Below the pieces are notes generated by a model. That model searched no databases and had not been told where the DNA came from. It was given only the letters and a program-made list of their open reading frames with translations. The position numbers were made by a program, and so were the translations under genes. Of a DNA stretch of 64,000 nt, positions 25,334-34,300 are shown one piece after another (position 1 is the first letter of the stretch; the number at the start of each line of letters is the position of its first letter). The DNA comes from Agarivorans sp. Toyoura001. Its GTDB lineage: Bacteria > Pseudomonadota > Gammaproteobacteria > Enterobacterales > Celerinatantimonadaceae. The stretch lies in contig NZ_BJEQ01000001.1 of assembly GCF_005405585.1 (NCBI RefSeq), positions 558,001 to 622,000 of the forward strand. Reading direction: 5' to 3'.

Positions 25334-26554
25334 ATGGCAGGTATATTAACGATGATTCTCGCCGGTGGTGAAGGCACACGCCTTTATCCACTTACCGACA
25401 GCCGTACTAAGCCCGCGGTTCCATTTGGAGGCAGTTATAGGCTAATCGACTTTGCCTTAAACAACTTTGTGAACTCAGATTTTCTTAAGATCTATGTACT
25501 TACCCAATTTAAGTCGCAATCACTCAATATTCACCTTCGCCAAGCTTGGCATTTATCCGGCATTACCGACCGCTTTATTGATGCAGTGCCGGCACAAATG
25601 CGCGTAGGTAAACGCTGGTATGACGGTACGGCTGATGCGATTTATCAAAACGCTCGGTTCATTGAGATTAACGAACCTGACCATGTTTGTATTTTTGGTA
25701 GTGACCACATCTACAAAATGGATGTGCGCCAGATGGTTGATAACCATAAACATAACGAAGCTGACCTCACCGTTGCTGCGATTAAAGTGCCTAAAGACCA
25801 AGCCGATCAGTTTGGTATTATCGAGGTTGATACCGAAGGCCGAATGATAGGCTTTGAGGAAAAACCTAAGGTAAACCCGAAAACAATTCCCGGTGATCCA
25901 GACCACGTACTCGCCTCTATGGGTAACTACGTATTTGAACGAAAAGTTCTACTGGATGCGCTGCACGATGATGCCAAAGAAGATGATTCTAGCCACGATT
26001 TTGGTAACGACATTATTCCTAAGCTTTATCCCAAAGGTAAAGTGTTCGCTTATGACTTCACTCAAAACAATATTCCAGGTGAAACCGCCAGCGGTTATTG
26101 GCGCGACGTAGGTACGCTAGATGCGTACTGGGCCGCTCATATGGATTTGTTAGACGAAGAACCTGCGTTCTCGTTGTACAACCCCAAGTTTCCATTACAC
26201 ACCCATTACCCACCACTTCCGCCAGCCACCTTTAAAGATGTTGGCGACAAAAAAGTGAGTGTGAGCCAATCATTGATTTCTGCAGGAAGCTTTATTTTAG
26301 GCTCAGAAGTGAATCGCAGTGTATTGGGTTTCAGAAGTCACGTACGCCCAGGCTCAGTAGTCAGTGAGTCGGTATTAATTGGCAACTGTAGAATTGGTGA
26401 AGGCTGTCAGATTCGCCGCACCATTATTGATAAAAACGCTGAAATTGCTCCAGGCACCATCATTGGTGAAAACTTGGAAGAAGATCGCAAGCGCTTTACG
26501 GTATCTCCAGAAGGAATTGTAGTGATACCGAAAAACGCCAAGGTTGGTTTCTAG
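25334..26554 (+). CDS. glgC: Glucose-1-phosphate adenylyltransferase
   Basis: 406 aa. It makes ADP-glucose from ATP and glucose 1-phosphate, the committed step of glycogen synthesis. Visible motifs are the nucleotide-binding LAGGEGTRLYPLT and KPAVPFGG, the catalytic GSDHIYKMD, the glucose-1-phosphate site IGFEEKP, GYWRDVGTLDAYW, and a C-terminal left-handed beta-helix (VLIGNCRIGEGCQIRRTIID). It is followed after 92 nt by glgA. The enzyme family is allosterically controlled by fructose 1,6-bisphosphate, AMP or pyruvate; which applies here cannot be read. Confidence 0.95.
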   Translation: MAGILTMILAGGEGTRLYPLTDSRTKPAVPFGGSYRLIDFALNNFVNSDFLKIYVLTQFKSQSLNIHLRQAWHLSGITDRFIDAVPAQMRVGKRWYDGTADAIYQNARFIEINEPDHVCIFGSDHIYKMDVRQMVDNHKHNEADLTVAAIKVPKDQADQFGIIEVDTEGRMIGFEEKPKVNPKTIPGDPDHVLASMGNYVFERKVLLDALHDDAKEDDSSHDFGNDIIPKLYPKGKVFAYDFTQNNIPGETASGYWRDVGTLDAYWAAHMDLLDEEPAFSLYNPKFPLHTHYPPLPPATFKDVGDKKVSVSQSLISAGSFILGSEVNRSVLGFRSHVRPGSVVSESVLIGNCRIGEGCQIRRTIIDKNAEIAPGTIIGENLEEDRKRFTVSPEGIVVIPKNAKVGF

Positions 26555-26607
26555 GCATTAAATTGCCTTGATAACACATAAGCAATTACTCTAATATTGA
26601 ACCATAT

Positions 26608-26627
26608 AAGGCACCCTTTGGTGCCTT
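26608..26627 (+). other. Hairpin between glgC and glgA
   Basis: A perfect 8-bp stem AAGGCACC / GGTGCCTT with loop CTTT. It is followed by only TTAATCGTT, so it is a weak terminator at best; it may set the relative level of glgA or protect the glgC 3' end. Confidence 0.5.
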
Positions 26628-26646
26628 AATCGTTAAGGAGTTCTCT

Positions 26647-28125
26647 GTGACAGCCCATCCTGTCAGGATATTGTTTTTAGCCTCAGAAGTTGAAAGCCTC
26701 GCAAAAACTGGCGGCTTAGCCGACGTAGCTAAAGCCTTACCGCTTGCCCTAAAGGAACACGGACAAGACGTAAGAATTATTATGCCGTTTTATAAAACCA
26801 TAAAACGCCACGACGAAGCCGAGAAGATTCTCGATTTACGCTTACCTACAGCAGAAGGCTGTGCCGATATAGATTATGCGGTTTACCGCTTAATGCTGGA
26901 AGATGTGCCCGTTTACCTGATTCAGCATAATGACTATTTCGAGCGCGACCAACTCTACAGTGAAGGCGAGTTTGCTTATGATGATAATGGCGAACGTTTC
27001 ACCTTTTTTTCTCGCGTTGTATTTCAAGTAGCTGAAGCTTTAGACTTCAGACCTGACGTATTCCACTGTAACGATTGGCACACCGCTTTAGTGCCTTACT
27101 TACTCAAGCAAAAATACGCCCATCATCCATTTTTTTGCAACAGTAAATCAGTTCTTACGATTCACAATGCGGCCTTCCAAGGCATTTTTGAGAAGCATCA
27201 ATTCCAGTTACTAGAAGGTTTAGCTGATGGCTTAGTGGATCAGATTCTAGATGGCTATAACTGCATCAACCTGCTGAAAGCAGGGATTCGATTTGCCGAC
27301 AAAATTAACGCGGTAAGCCCTAATTACGCCCAAGAGTTGCTCACCCGTTTAGGCTCTCACGGTTTGTGTGATTACTTTGAACAGCGGCGCTCTGATTTAG
27401 TGGGGATCTTAAATGGCTGTGAATATGCCGATTGGGATCCCGAAACCGACAAGCTAATTCCTGCCAACTACTCAAGTAGTGACTTAAGCGGAAAAACCGT
27501 TTGTCGGCAAGCTCTGCAATTAGAGACTCAACTCGCGCAAATTGATGTGCCAATATTTGGCATGGTATGTCGCTTAACCGAGCAGAAAGGGTTTTATCTT
27601 TTACTACCGGCACTGCAACAATTTTTGCGTCACAACGTACAGGTGGTGATTGTAGGTACTGGCGACAGCGGTATTGTTACCGAACTAGAAGCCTTACAAC
27701 AGCAATGGCCAGACAAACTGCGCTTTATTCACGCCTACAGCAACGAGCTTGCTCACTTAGTAGAAGCAGGGGCAGACTTTTTCTTAATGCCATCATTGTT
27801 TGAGCCTTGCGGCTTAAATCAGATGTACAGCCTAGCTTATGCCACTTTACCTATTGTGCGCGGCGTTGGTGGGTTACGAGATACGGTTTCAGATTATGAT
27901 GAAGATCCTAGCCAAGCCACTGGCCATATTTTTTATGATCCTGAACCCAGCGATTTACTGAATATTTTGCGCCGAGCGCTGTTGTTGTATCTAGAGCACC
28001 CAGAGGAATTTCAAGCGATGCGTCGTCGCGCCATGCAATCTAGATTTCACTGGCAACAATCGGTTTGGCAATACGAAGCTTTATACAATGACGCCTTAAA
28101 TGTGAATCCGGTTCAACAACAATAA
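26647..28125 (+). CDS. glgA: Glycogen synthase (ADP-glucose, GT5)
   Basis: 492 aa from a GTG start behind TAAGGAG. It extends alpha-1,4-glucan chains from ADP-glucose. Motifs include the N-terminal ADP-glucose-binding KTGGLADV, FHCNDWHTALVP, NAVSPNYAQEL, GMVCRLTEQKGF and the catalytic EPCGLNQMYSLAYATLPIVRGVGGLRDTV. Length is close to other bacterial GlgA (about 480). It is second in the glgC-glgA unit and is followed by an imperfect hairpin (28134-28154) and a ComFB-like gene. Branching and degrading enzymes (GlgB, GlgX, GlgP) are not in this window. Confidence 0.95.
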   Translation: MTAHPVRILFLASEVESLAKTGGLADVAKALPLALKEHGQDVRIIMPFYKTIKRHDEAEKILDLRLPTAEGCADIDYAVYRLMLEDVPVYLIQHNDYFERDQLYSEGEFAYDDNGERFTFFSRVVFQVAEALDFRPDVFHCNDWHTALVPYLLKQKYAHHPFFCNSKSVLTIHNAAFQGIFEKHQFQLLEGLADGLVDQILDGYNCINLLKAGIRFADKINAVSPNYAQELLTRLGSHGLCDYFEQRRSDLVGILNGCEYADWDPETDKLIPANYSSSDLSGKTVCRQALQLETQLAQIDVPIFGMVCRLTEQKGFYLLLPALQQFLRHNVQVVIVGTGDSGIVTELEALQQQWPDKLRFIHAYSNELAHLVEAGADFFLMPSLFEPCGLNQMYSLAYATLPIVRGVGGLRDTVSDYDEDPSQATGHIFYDPEPSDLLNILRRALLLYLEHPEEFQAMRRRAMQSRFHWQQSVWQYEALYNDALNVNPVQQQ

Positions 28126-28202
28126 CAATAATGACCCAGAGAGTGGCGACTCTGGCTATTCTTATATAACCTGAATGTATACATTTATTTGAGGGATATT
28201 AC

Positions 28203-28481
28203 ATGCGCTTATCAGAGGAAATTCATAACTTTACTGAGTTCCTAGTGGGTGAACAACTGCATGCTTTAGGAATTCACAAGCGCTGTGATTTAGATACTCT
28301 ACAGGATTTATGCTGCTTGGTGCTTAACCGCTTGCCGCCACGTTACATAAGACACGATGTAGACGTACTCAGTGCTATTAGCGACGCCGAACGTGAGCAA
28401 CTAGTAGAGAAAACTAAAGTTGCTATTGAAGAGTGTTTACAGTTTCTAGAGCAAGACCGCCGCCAAGGACCTCGCAACTAG
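28203..28481 (+). CDS. ComFB-like (late competence protein) domain protein
   Basis: A 92-aa protein matching the ComFB family: short helical N-terminus (NFTEFLVGEQLHAL), then the diagnostic LCCLVLNRLPPRY segment, and a charged helical C-terminus. ComFB-type proteins are small, often dimeric; cyanobacterial homologues have been reported to bind cyclic dinucleotides. RBS GAGGG precedes the ATG. It sits 77 nt behind glgA on the same strand, with 1 base between its stop and that of the convergent zinc-ribbon gene. Whether it links nucleotide signalling to glycogen is speculation. Confidence 0.8.
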   Translation: MRLSEEIHNFTEFLVGEQLHALGIHKRCDLDTLQDLCCLVLNRLPPRYIRHDVDVLSAISDAEREQLVEKTKVAIEECLQFLEQDRRQGPRN

Positions 28482-28482
28482 C

Positions 28483-28695
28483 TTACTTAGGTAAAGATAT
28501 TTCTAATTCAATAGCGGTACAGCCCTTGGTGCAATAAACACCTGGGGCTTTTTCTTGCCCAGGCAATACCACAAACAAGGCTTGCTTGCAGCTTTCACAC
28601 TGTTTTGGTTTCCCTGCCAATACTTGCTTAATCAATTGGCGTTGCTGCTGATAAGAGTTAGCACTGCGTTTATTCAGCTCTTTAAATCCAGACAT
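28483..28695 (-). CDS. Small zinc-ribbon-like protein, 70 aa
   Basis: A 70-aa protein with four cysteines spaced as a zinc site: C33-x2-C36 and C55-x3-C59 (QCESCKQ and VYCTKGC). The N-terminal half is basic and Gln-rich and probably helical. A longer frame reaches 28752, but the paired ATGs at 28698/28695 follow AAGAGA, so a short form is preferred. It is 77 nt downstream of the EamA gene on the same strand. No named family is recognised; a nucleic-acid or metal role is possible but not shown. Confidence 0.65.
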   Translation of the reverse strand: MSGFKELNKRSANSYQQQRQLIKQVLAGKPKQCESCKQALFVVLPGQEKAPGVYCTKGCTAIELEISLPK

Positions 28696-28772
28696 CATAA
28701 AATCTCTTGGTAACAATAGCGCCACTTTAGAGCCTAGCGCCCTCGCTTTCAATTGCTATTTAGTGCAACAAC

Positions 28773-29645
28773 TCATCGCGCTAAACGAGCGCGTAATTTT
28801 GCGCCAAATACACAGCATATTAATCCCAATAATACCAAGCTAGTTCCCGCACATTCGCTCCCTGTTAAACGCTCTTCAAAAGCCAAACTTGCGGTAAACA
28901 TTCCCACCACGGGCACTAACAAAGCAAAAGGAGTAACCGTGGCTGCGCTGTATTTAGCCAGTAAACGCCCCCACCATGCGAAAGCCAACAACGTAGAGAT
29001 AAAGCCTACATAGGCTAATGCCAGCCAAGTAGTTCCGCTTGCATTCAGCAGTAGTTGTAGCGGCTGGTCATTTTCAAAATGGTAAGAAAACAGCAACAAA
29101 GGCAGAGGTGGAATTAAACTCACCCACACCATAAAGTGCAATACATTTACTCCGCCCGCTTGCTTCATAAATAGGTTAGACACTGCCCAAGATAACCCCG
29201 CCAGCAGCAGTAATAACAAGGCAGTTAAACTTAAGTTTTCTGAGCTAGCGGTAAAAAACAGCAAGAAACCCGTACAAGCAATGAGGATCCCGATAAGCTG
29301 ATATTTAGTCACCTTCTCTTTAAACCAAACAGCGCTAAGCACAATGGTAAACATGACCTGAGCTTGCAGCAGCAGTGACGAAAGCCCGGCTGACGCTCCC
29401 ACTTTCATCGCGACAAACAGTAAACTAAATTTAATGACGCCGAGGAAAAAGCCCACCGCTAGAACATTACGCCAAGCTGTTTTGGGAAAAGGCACTAGCA
29501 AAACAGCCGGAATAGCAACAATGGCAAAACGTAACGCGGAAAACAGCACCGGCGGAAGCTCTAACAAGCCAAGCTTTATCACCGAGAAATTTACGCCCCA
29601 AATACTGGCAACAAGCAGAGCAAACACGATGTCTAGCGGTTTCAT
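28773..29645 (-). CDS. eamA: EamA-type cysteine/O-acetylserine exporter-like transporter
   Basis: A 290-aa drug/metabolite transporter with ten hydrophobic segments in two EamA repeats. It aligns well by eye with E. coli EamA: ALLVASIWGVNFSVIKLGL, LPPVLFSALRF, SAGLSSLLLQAQ, WGRLLAKYSAATVTPFALLVPVVGM, and FEERLTG. EamA exports O-acetylserine and cysteine pathway metabolites. It is divergent from an AraC-type gene at 29901; that region has an 11-bp inverted repeat that could be a shared operator. The substrate is inferred from resemblance only. Confidence 0.8.
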   Translation of the reverse strand: MKPLDIVFALLVASIWGVNFSVIKLGLLELPPVLFSALRFAIVAIPAVLLVPFPKTAWRNVLAVGFFLGVIKFSLLFVAMKVGASAGLSSLLLQAQVMFTIVLSAVWFKEKVTKYQLIGILIACTGFLLFFTASSENLSLTALLLLLLAGLSWAVSNLFMKQAGGVNVLHFMVWVSLIPPLPLLLFSYHFENDQPLQLLLNASGTTWLALAYVGFISTLLAFAWWGRLLAKYSAATVTPFALLVPVVGMFTASLAFEERLTGSECAGTSLVLLGLICCVFGAKLRARLAR

Positions 29646-29823
29646 ACAGTCCTTGATGGTGAACCAACTTACTTGTAACCAGCCTACCCTGAGTAAAACC
29701 CGTGGTCAAAGCACTGCCTTATTAGCCATTCGAGCAAAAAATATGACCAGACTCATCCTCTCGATTTTTACATTTAACTATCCCTGCGCCCAGGGCTTGT
29801 CGAGAGTTGAAAATATCCGTATA

Positions 29824-29872
29824 AAGTACACTTTGAGTGCATATCTATAAAATATTGATTTAAAGTGTACTT
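29824..29872. promoter_or_regulatory. Inverted repeat upstream of the AraC gene (candidate operator)
   Basis: AAGTACACTTT at 29824-29834 and its exact complement AAAGTGTACTT at 29862-29872, 27 nt apart, 29 nt before the AraC-type start codon. The wide spacing argues against a terminator and suits paired regulator half-sites; no T tract follows. Confidence 0.5.
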
Positions 29873-29900
29873 ATATTAACGATAAAAAGAGCAGGGCTTG

Positions 29901-30914
29901 ATGAAAGACATTAACATTTCGTTTATACGACTGAATTTTATCAAGCCTATTATTGATGGCTTGCAAGCCGAGTTCGCTATTACTAGCCAAGATTTAGGCA
30001 TTCCTAATAAGCTTTTAGAAGAGCCTCTATCAATCATTCCTGTCACCATTTTGAACCGCTGGTTAGAAAGAGCTGAGCAACTCACTAACGACCCCTTATT
30101 TATGCTCAAACTGGTTGATTATTTACGCTTTGAAAACATTCAGTACTTTAGTAATTGGGTCTACTTCACTCCAGATCTGGCCATTACTTTTCGTCGAGTG
30201 AATTACGGCACCTCTTGCTTACAATCGGGTTCCACCTTCCACGGTTTACAATCGGGTCACATTATTAAGTGGTGTTACAACAACCCATACTTGAACAAAC
30301 AGGGACGGCTGCACGACAGTATTCGTATCGCATTGATGATGGTAAACATGCTGACTTATTATCACGGAGATAACTATGTCCCCTTGCAAATCAACCTTAC
30401 TGGCCCGAGTAGCAACCAAGCCAAGCTAGAGGCGTTTTTTGGTTGTAAGGTGAACGTCTCCAGCGCGCAAACCGAGGTGTGGATTAACGCCTCGGTAGTA
30501 GAGCCGAGTGATAATAATCAATGGAAAAAACAATCTCCTTTGCGACTTAACGATGCTCAGCTAGACGACCTAATCAATATTCCTCAACCCCATGATATTG
30601 CCAAATCTCTTTATTCATTGGTGAATTTCTCTCGATATTATGGCCGACCTACAGTGGATTTTTTAGCCGATTGCTTGGGTATGTCACGGCAACAGTTACA
30701 GCGTCGTTTATTAGTTCACGGCTGGAACTTTTCCTCAATGACCAGCTATGTGCTGAGTAATGAAGCCATACAATATATGTTTAAAGGCTACTCCATTAGT
30801 GCCATTGCAGAGCTTTTAGCTTACAGCAATGAACAAAGCTTCTCGCGAGCCTTTAAACGACTGCGAGGCATTACGCCGAACCAATACCAACAAAAGCTAA
30901 ATAATAAAGGCTAA
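29901..30914 (+). CDS. AraC family regulator (OruR/ArgR-like, with arabinose-binding-type N-domain)
   Basis: A 337-aa regulator. The N-terminal ~200 residues resemble the Arabinose_bd domain found in OruR-like AraC proteins (FIKPIIDGLQAEFAI, IIPVTILNRWLERAEQL). The C-terminus has the two-HTH AraC domain (VDFLADCLGMSRQQLQRRL, then YSISAIAELLAYSNEQSFSRAFKRLRGITPNQYQ). TTG at 29898 is directly before ATG at 29901, which is preferred given the AGG six bases upstream. It is divergent from eamA. Effector and targets are unknown. Confidence 0.88.
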   Translation: MKDINISFIRLNFIKPIIDGLQAEFAITSQDLGIPNKLLEEPLSIIPVTILNRWLERAEQLTNDPLFMLKLVDYLRFENIQYFSNWVYFTPDLAITFRRVNYGTSCLQSGSTFHGLQSGHIIKWCYNNPYLNKQGRLHDSIRIALMMVNMLTYYHGDNYVPLQINLTGPSSNQAKLEAFFGCKVNVSSAQTEVWINASVVEPSDNNQWKKQSPLRLNDAQLDDLINIPQPHDIAKSLYSLVNFSRYYGRPTVDFLADCLGMSRQQLQRRLLVHGWNFSSMTSYVLSNEAIQYMFKGYSISAIAELLAYSNEQSFSRAFKRLRGITPNQYQQKLNNKG

Positions 30915-31004
30915 GGAAGTAAGCGACTGAGCGTTTTCTCTACCCACTACAAACGCCTCCATGGTATTAGGCGCAACTCATACTTGTAAAAAAGCTAACG
31001 GAAT

Positions 31005-31412
31005 TTACTCTCTGCCCTCTTTAAACTGAGGCAAGTGATCGGTAATGTCGTGCCAACAGGCTTTGTATTCCACAAAAATATGCGCGTCGGGTTTTAGCGT
31101 AACCTCGCTGTCTAAGCTTGCTAAGCTAAATTCAATAAACTCGCCACTATCATTCGCTGGCGCAAAGGTTAGGCTTGAACCGCAATGACCACAAAACTGT
31201 CTCACAGTGCCGTTTTCGGCTTGGTATTGCTGCAATTTGCTTTGACCACTTAACCAATGAAAATTTTCAGCTTTCGCTTCGCCATAAGTGGCAAAAGCAG
31301 CACCATGAAATTTTCTGCACATACTGCAATGGCAATGCCCCATTCTAGGCTCTAAGTGATCGACTCGGTAAGAGACTTGACCGCATAAACACTGTCCGGT
31401 GTATCCATCCAT
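31005..31412 (-). CDS. GFA/CENP-V family zinc protein
   Basis: A 135-aa protein with the GFA (glutathione-dependent formaldehyde-activating enzyme-like) zinc pattern: CLCGQVSY near the start, CHCSMCRKFHGAAFATY, and CGHCGSSLTF. Proteins of this fold bind two zinc ions, and most are of unknown physiological role despite the name. Length (about 130) is normal. A GAGGAAT site precedes the ATG at 31412. It is monocistronic. Confidence 0.88.
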   Translation of the reverse strand: MDGYTGQCLCGQVSYRVDHLEPRMGHCHCSMCRKFHGAAFATYGEAKAENFHWLSGQSKLQQYQAENGTVRQFCGHCGSSLTFAPANDSGEFIEFSLASLDSEVTLKPDAHIFVEYKACWHDITDHLPQFKEGRE

Positions 31413-31567
31413 GTTAATTCCTCTTCGCTAATGCTAACGCTGCACATCTATACACCCTACACCCAAAACAAGCATTTGTTGAGTGAAGGTAATTGTGCCA
31501 CCATATTGCCAATTATTTGCTCGTGCTGAATACCGCACAGACACCATAATAAATAGGACTATTTTCG

Positions 31568-32038
31568 ATGTTGAAAATCATCAGTACTAAGGACTTTGCA
31601 AACTTTAGTGATAATGCCAAAGCCGCGCCGCGCCAGCGCAGCCACCACAACCTCCACGACACTCTCGATGCCAACGTACAGCGCTTGTTTATTGCTACTG
31701 AGCCAAATACCTATATGCGCCCTCACCGCCACAGTGAAGCGCATAAATGGGAGCTTTTTTTGGTATTACAAGGGCAATTAGATTTACTTATTTTTAATGA
31801 TGAAGGCGAGCTAATCCAGCGCCATAGCCTTTCGCCCGACACTAACCGCGCTATCGAAATTCCACCCAAGACTTGGCATGGTTACGCCTGCATGCAACCA
31901 GGAACAGTTGGCTTAGAGATAAAAGAAGGTGCTTACGTACCAACACCAAACGACGACTTTGCGCCTTGGTCTCCCGCCGAAGGTGAAGAAGGGGCAGACC
32001 AGTATCGTGAATGGATGCGTCAGGCCGAAGTAAAATAG
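31568..32038 (+). CDS. WbuC-type cupin metalloprotein
   Basis: A 156-aa cupin. The metal-binding motif RPHRHSEAHKWELFLVLQGQ and the second cupin motif IEIPPKTWHGYACMQPGTVGLEIKEGAYVP match the WbuC family, first described next to O-antigen genes, but with no proven reaction. No polysaccharide genes are nearby here. It ends at a strong terminator, so it is its own transcription unit. Confidence 0.83.
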   Translation: MLKIISTKDFANFSDNAKAAPRQRSHHNLHDTLDANVQRLFIATEPNTYMRPHRHSEAHKWELFLVLQGQLDLLIFNDEGELIQRHSLSPDTNRAIEIPPKTWHGYACMQPGTVGLEIKEGAYVPTPNDDFAPWSPAEGEEGADQYREWMRQAEVK

Positions 32039-32050
32039 AGCAAAGCGCAG

Positions 32051-32089
32051 TTAAAAACGTTAAGTGCCACGATCACTTAACGTTTTTAA
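32051..32089 (+). terminator. Terminator after the WbuC-type cupin gene
   Basis: A 16-bp perfect inverted repeat (32051-32066 and 32074-32089) with loop ccacgat; the 3' arm ends in TTTTTAA. It lies 13 nt past the stop codon. Confidence 0.85.
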
Positions 32090-32191
32090 ACAAAACACGC
32101 TGTCCTTAAAGAGTTTATTTCGTAATGAGTAAAAAGCCGCTAATATCAAAGCACTATTCTCACTTTGCTTAATGGAGCACTTGCAAAATTG

Positions 32192-33313
32192 ATGCGTCTG
32201 CTTGTTTTACTTGCCTGTAGTCTTATGTTTAGCTCTTGTTTAAGTGCAGAAGATGAGCCGGCAACCCCACCTGAAGATATTCCCTCAGTGAGCGAGCAGT
32301 TTCAACAGGACTATTTTAGTGCTTTAGACTTAGATGAAGACAAAGACTGGATCCAGTTAGATTCTGGTGAAGTGATTCAAGGTGAACTCGAAGAGCTTTA
32401 TCAGAAAAAAGCCTTATTCGACAGTGACGAGCTAGATGACTTATCCATCGACATTGAAGATATTCAGCGACTGCGCACAGCTAAATGGTTTCAAGTAAAT
32501 CTACGAGGATTAGGCGTGGTTCGAGGCCGCTTAATGGTAGATGAAGAAAAAGTCACCATAGTAGGTAAAGATACCCACTTTGCCTCACGTTACGACGTTA
32601 TCTCGGTCTATCAAGTGGCAGAAAGCGAAGCCGACCGATGGGAAAACAAAGCCACGCTGAGTGCAAACATTGCCAGCGGCAATACCAATACCCTCGAAAT
32701 TAACGGAAAATTAAACAGCGAACGCAAAACCGCCCTAAGTCGTACCATTATTACTTACCTAGGCGTTGTGTCGGAATCAAACGATGAAACCACGGCACGC
32801 AATCACCGTGTTACGTTATCTCACGATTTATACAAGCACCAAGATTGGTTCTTTCGCCCGGTATTAGCCGACTTTTATCACGCTCCCCTTAAAAACATTA
32901 AGTTACAAAGCCAACTCGCTTCTCAAGTGGGTTACATTGCCGTTGAGGATGATGACAAAAAGTGGGAGTTATCGGTGGGTCCGTCATGGCAACAAACCCG
33001 TTTTGAAGAAGTGACCGCTGGCACCTCTAATAAAGAAAGCAGTTTAGGTTTATCTTTTGGTTCCAACTTTGAAATCGATATAACGAAAGATATTGAGCTC
33101 AACCATGATTATCAAATGACCTTATCACAAACCAAAACTGGTGGTTATCAACACCATAATCTCCTCAATTTTGCGATAGATATTACCGACGATTTAGATT
33201 TAGATATCGATTTTATTTGGGATTACACTGCCTCCCCCACGCCGGATGCAGATGACATTACGCCAGAAAAAAATGACTACCGGGTAGTTATTGGCATAGG
33301 CCTCGATTTTTAA
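32192..33313 (+). CDS. DUF481 outer-membrane beta-barrel protein
   Basis: About 373 aa. The N-terminal signal is LVLLACSLMFSSCLSAED, which looks lipoprotein-like, though a normal signal peptidase site is possible. An acidic region of ~110 residues follows (WIQLDSGEVIQGELEELYQKK), then the DUF481 domain: alternating beta strands with LSANIASGNTNTLEINGKLNSE, TYLGVVSESND, RPVLADFYHAPLKN, ending in YRVVIGIGLDF with a terminal Phe as in outer-membrane barrels. TTG starts at 32165 and 32189 are also in frame; GGAG at 32174-32177 leaves this open. The function is unknown. Confidence 0.82.
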   Translation: MRLLVLLACSLMFSSCLSAEDEPATPPEDIPSVSEQFQQDYFSALDLDEDKDWIQLDSGEVIQGELEELYQKKALFDSDELDDLSIDIEDIQRLRTAKWFQVNLRGLGVVRGRLMVDEEKVTIVGKDTHFASRYDVISVYQVAESEADRWENKATLSANIASGNTNTLEINGKLNSERKTALSRTIITYLGVVSESNDETTARNHRVTLSHDLYKHQDWFFRPVLADFYHAPLKNIKLQSQLASQVGYIAVEDDDKKWELSVGPSWQQTRFEEVTAGTSNKESSLGLSFGSNFEIDITKDIELNHDYQMTLSQTKTGGYQHHNLLNFAIDITDDLDLDIDFIWDYTASPTPDADDITPEKNDYRVVIGIGLDF

Positions 33314-33316
33314 TCA

Positions 33317-33344
33317 CAAAAAAGCCCCTTAAAGTTAAGAGGCT
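33317..33344 (-). terminator. Terminator after the 242-aa lipoprotein gene
   Basis: A 10-bp stem with one mismatch (AGCCCCTTAA / TTAAGAGGCT), followed on the minus strand by TTTTTT. It lies between two convergent genes. Confidence 0.75.
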
Positions 33345-33353
33345 GTAGAGGTA

Positions 33354-34082
33354 TTACAAAGTTGTAGAATCAGCTTCGCTCTGCAGTTGTTTAGCTTTTA
33401 CGCTACTTGCATTGGTATCGTCGTTTAGCTTAGCCATATTACGAATATGCGCGACACAAAACTCAACCGAACGTGCCAGCTCCTGTTTCAATCCATCACC
33501 ATTTTGAAGATCGATATAAGATGGAGCCAATTCTGTATCTGCATATTCAGGCAAATTTCCGCATGCTTCTTCGGCAATAACACTGCCTTTTTCCCTATCA
33601 ATTAAACGAGCATGCACTTGATAGCTCACGCGGTAGTTATCCCAATCGCTAGTGTAATAAATCGATCCCCAGCCTAGAGTTCGAACATCCAAAATATAGT
33701 CATAGTCACCGTATAATTGGATGATGTGTGGAATCTCCGGGCTGGTTAGGCTTTTTGATGCATCATCAACCACCTTAACCTTATAACTATTGCTTAAACC
33801 ACTGGCTAACTCTCGAGCAATATCTAGCGCGGGGTCTTCTACTTTGTTATCTACAATCATCGCGTTACCGTTAGATATAGCCGTGGCTAAACCTAACAAA
33901 CCAAATTGAACATTAGCGGCAGTTTGCGCAGTAAAATCAGGTAGTGACTCATAGCGAGTATAAACGAGGGTTTTATCGGCCAGCGATAGCGACTCACTGG
34001 CTTCAAGTTGATCTGTTTTAATACTTGAACAAGCGCTAAGCGAGGCCGCGACTAATACAAATAATAGCCTTATAAACAACAT
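33354..34082 (-). CDS. Uncharacterised lipoprotein, 242 aa
   Basis: The lipoprotein signal LLFVLVAASLSACSS has a good lipobox (LSAC). The mature protein has a segment FGLLGLATAISNGN near residue 60 and a strand-rich body (IIQLYGDYDYILDVRTLGWGSIYY, YQVHARLIDREKGSVIAEEACGNLP). No family is recognised; the layout recalls outer-membrane lipoproteins with a lipocalin- or curli-assembly-like beta domain, but I cannot support a name. It is convergent with the DUF481 gene and monocistronic, downstream of the glcB terminator. Confidence 0.75.
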   Translation of the reverse strand: MLFIRLLFVLVAASLSACSSIKTDQLEASESLSLADKTLVYTRYESLPDFTAQTAANVQFGLLGLATAISNGNAMIVDNKVEDPALDIARELASGLSNSYKVKVVDDASKSLTSPEIPHIIQLYGDYDYILDVRTLGWGSIYYTSDWDNYRVSYQVHARLIDREKGSVIAEEACGNLPEYADTELAPSYIDLQNGDGLKQELARSVEFCVAHIRNMAKLNDDTNASSVKAKQLQSEADSTTL

Positions 34083-34258
34083 GTTAATCCTTTATTCTTT
34101 CTACATTACGGCATATCCATGCCTAATCGTTGATGTGAGCTATTACTGGTTAAATAGCGCCGCTACGATACCATTATTTGTTTTTGAGTCTAGTATTCTA
34201 TTTATCTTATATTGATAATAATCAATAGATTAAATGCAGAGTGGGCCGATTAAATATA

Positions 34259-34288
34259 AAAAAAGCACCCTTAGGTGCTTTTTTATTA
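34259..34288 (-). terminator. Bidirectional terminator downstream of glcB
   Basis: The stem GCACC / GGTGC with loop CTTA lies between an A tract and TTTTTT, so it can stop transcripts from either strand. It is 13 nt past the glcB stop codon. Confidence 0.9.
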
Positions 34289-34300
34289 CCAAGTTCTAAT

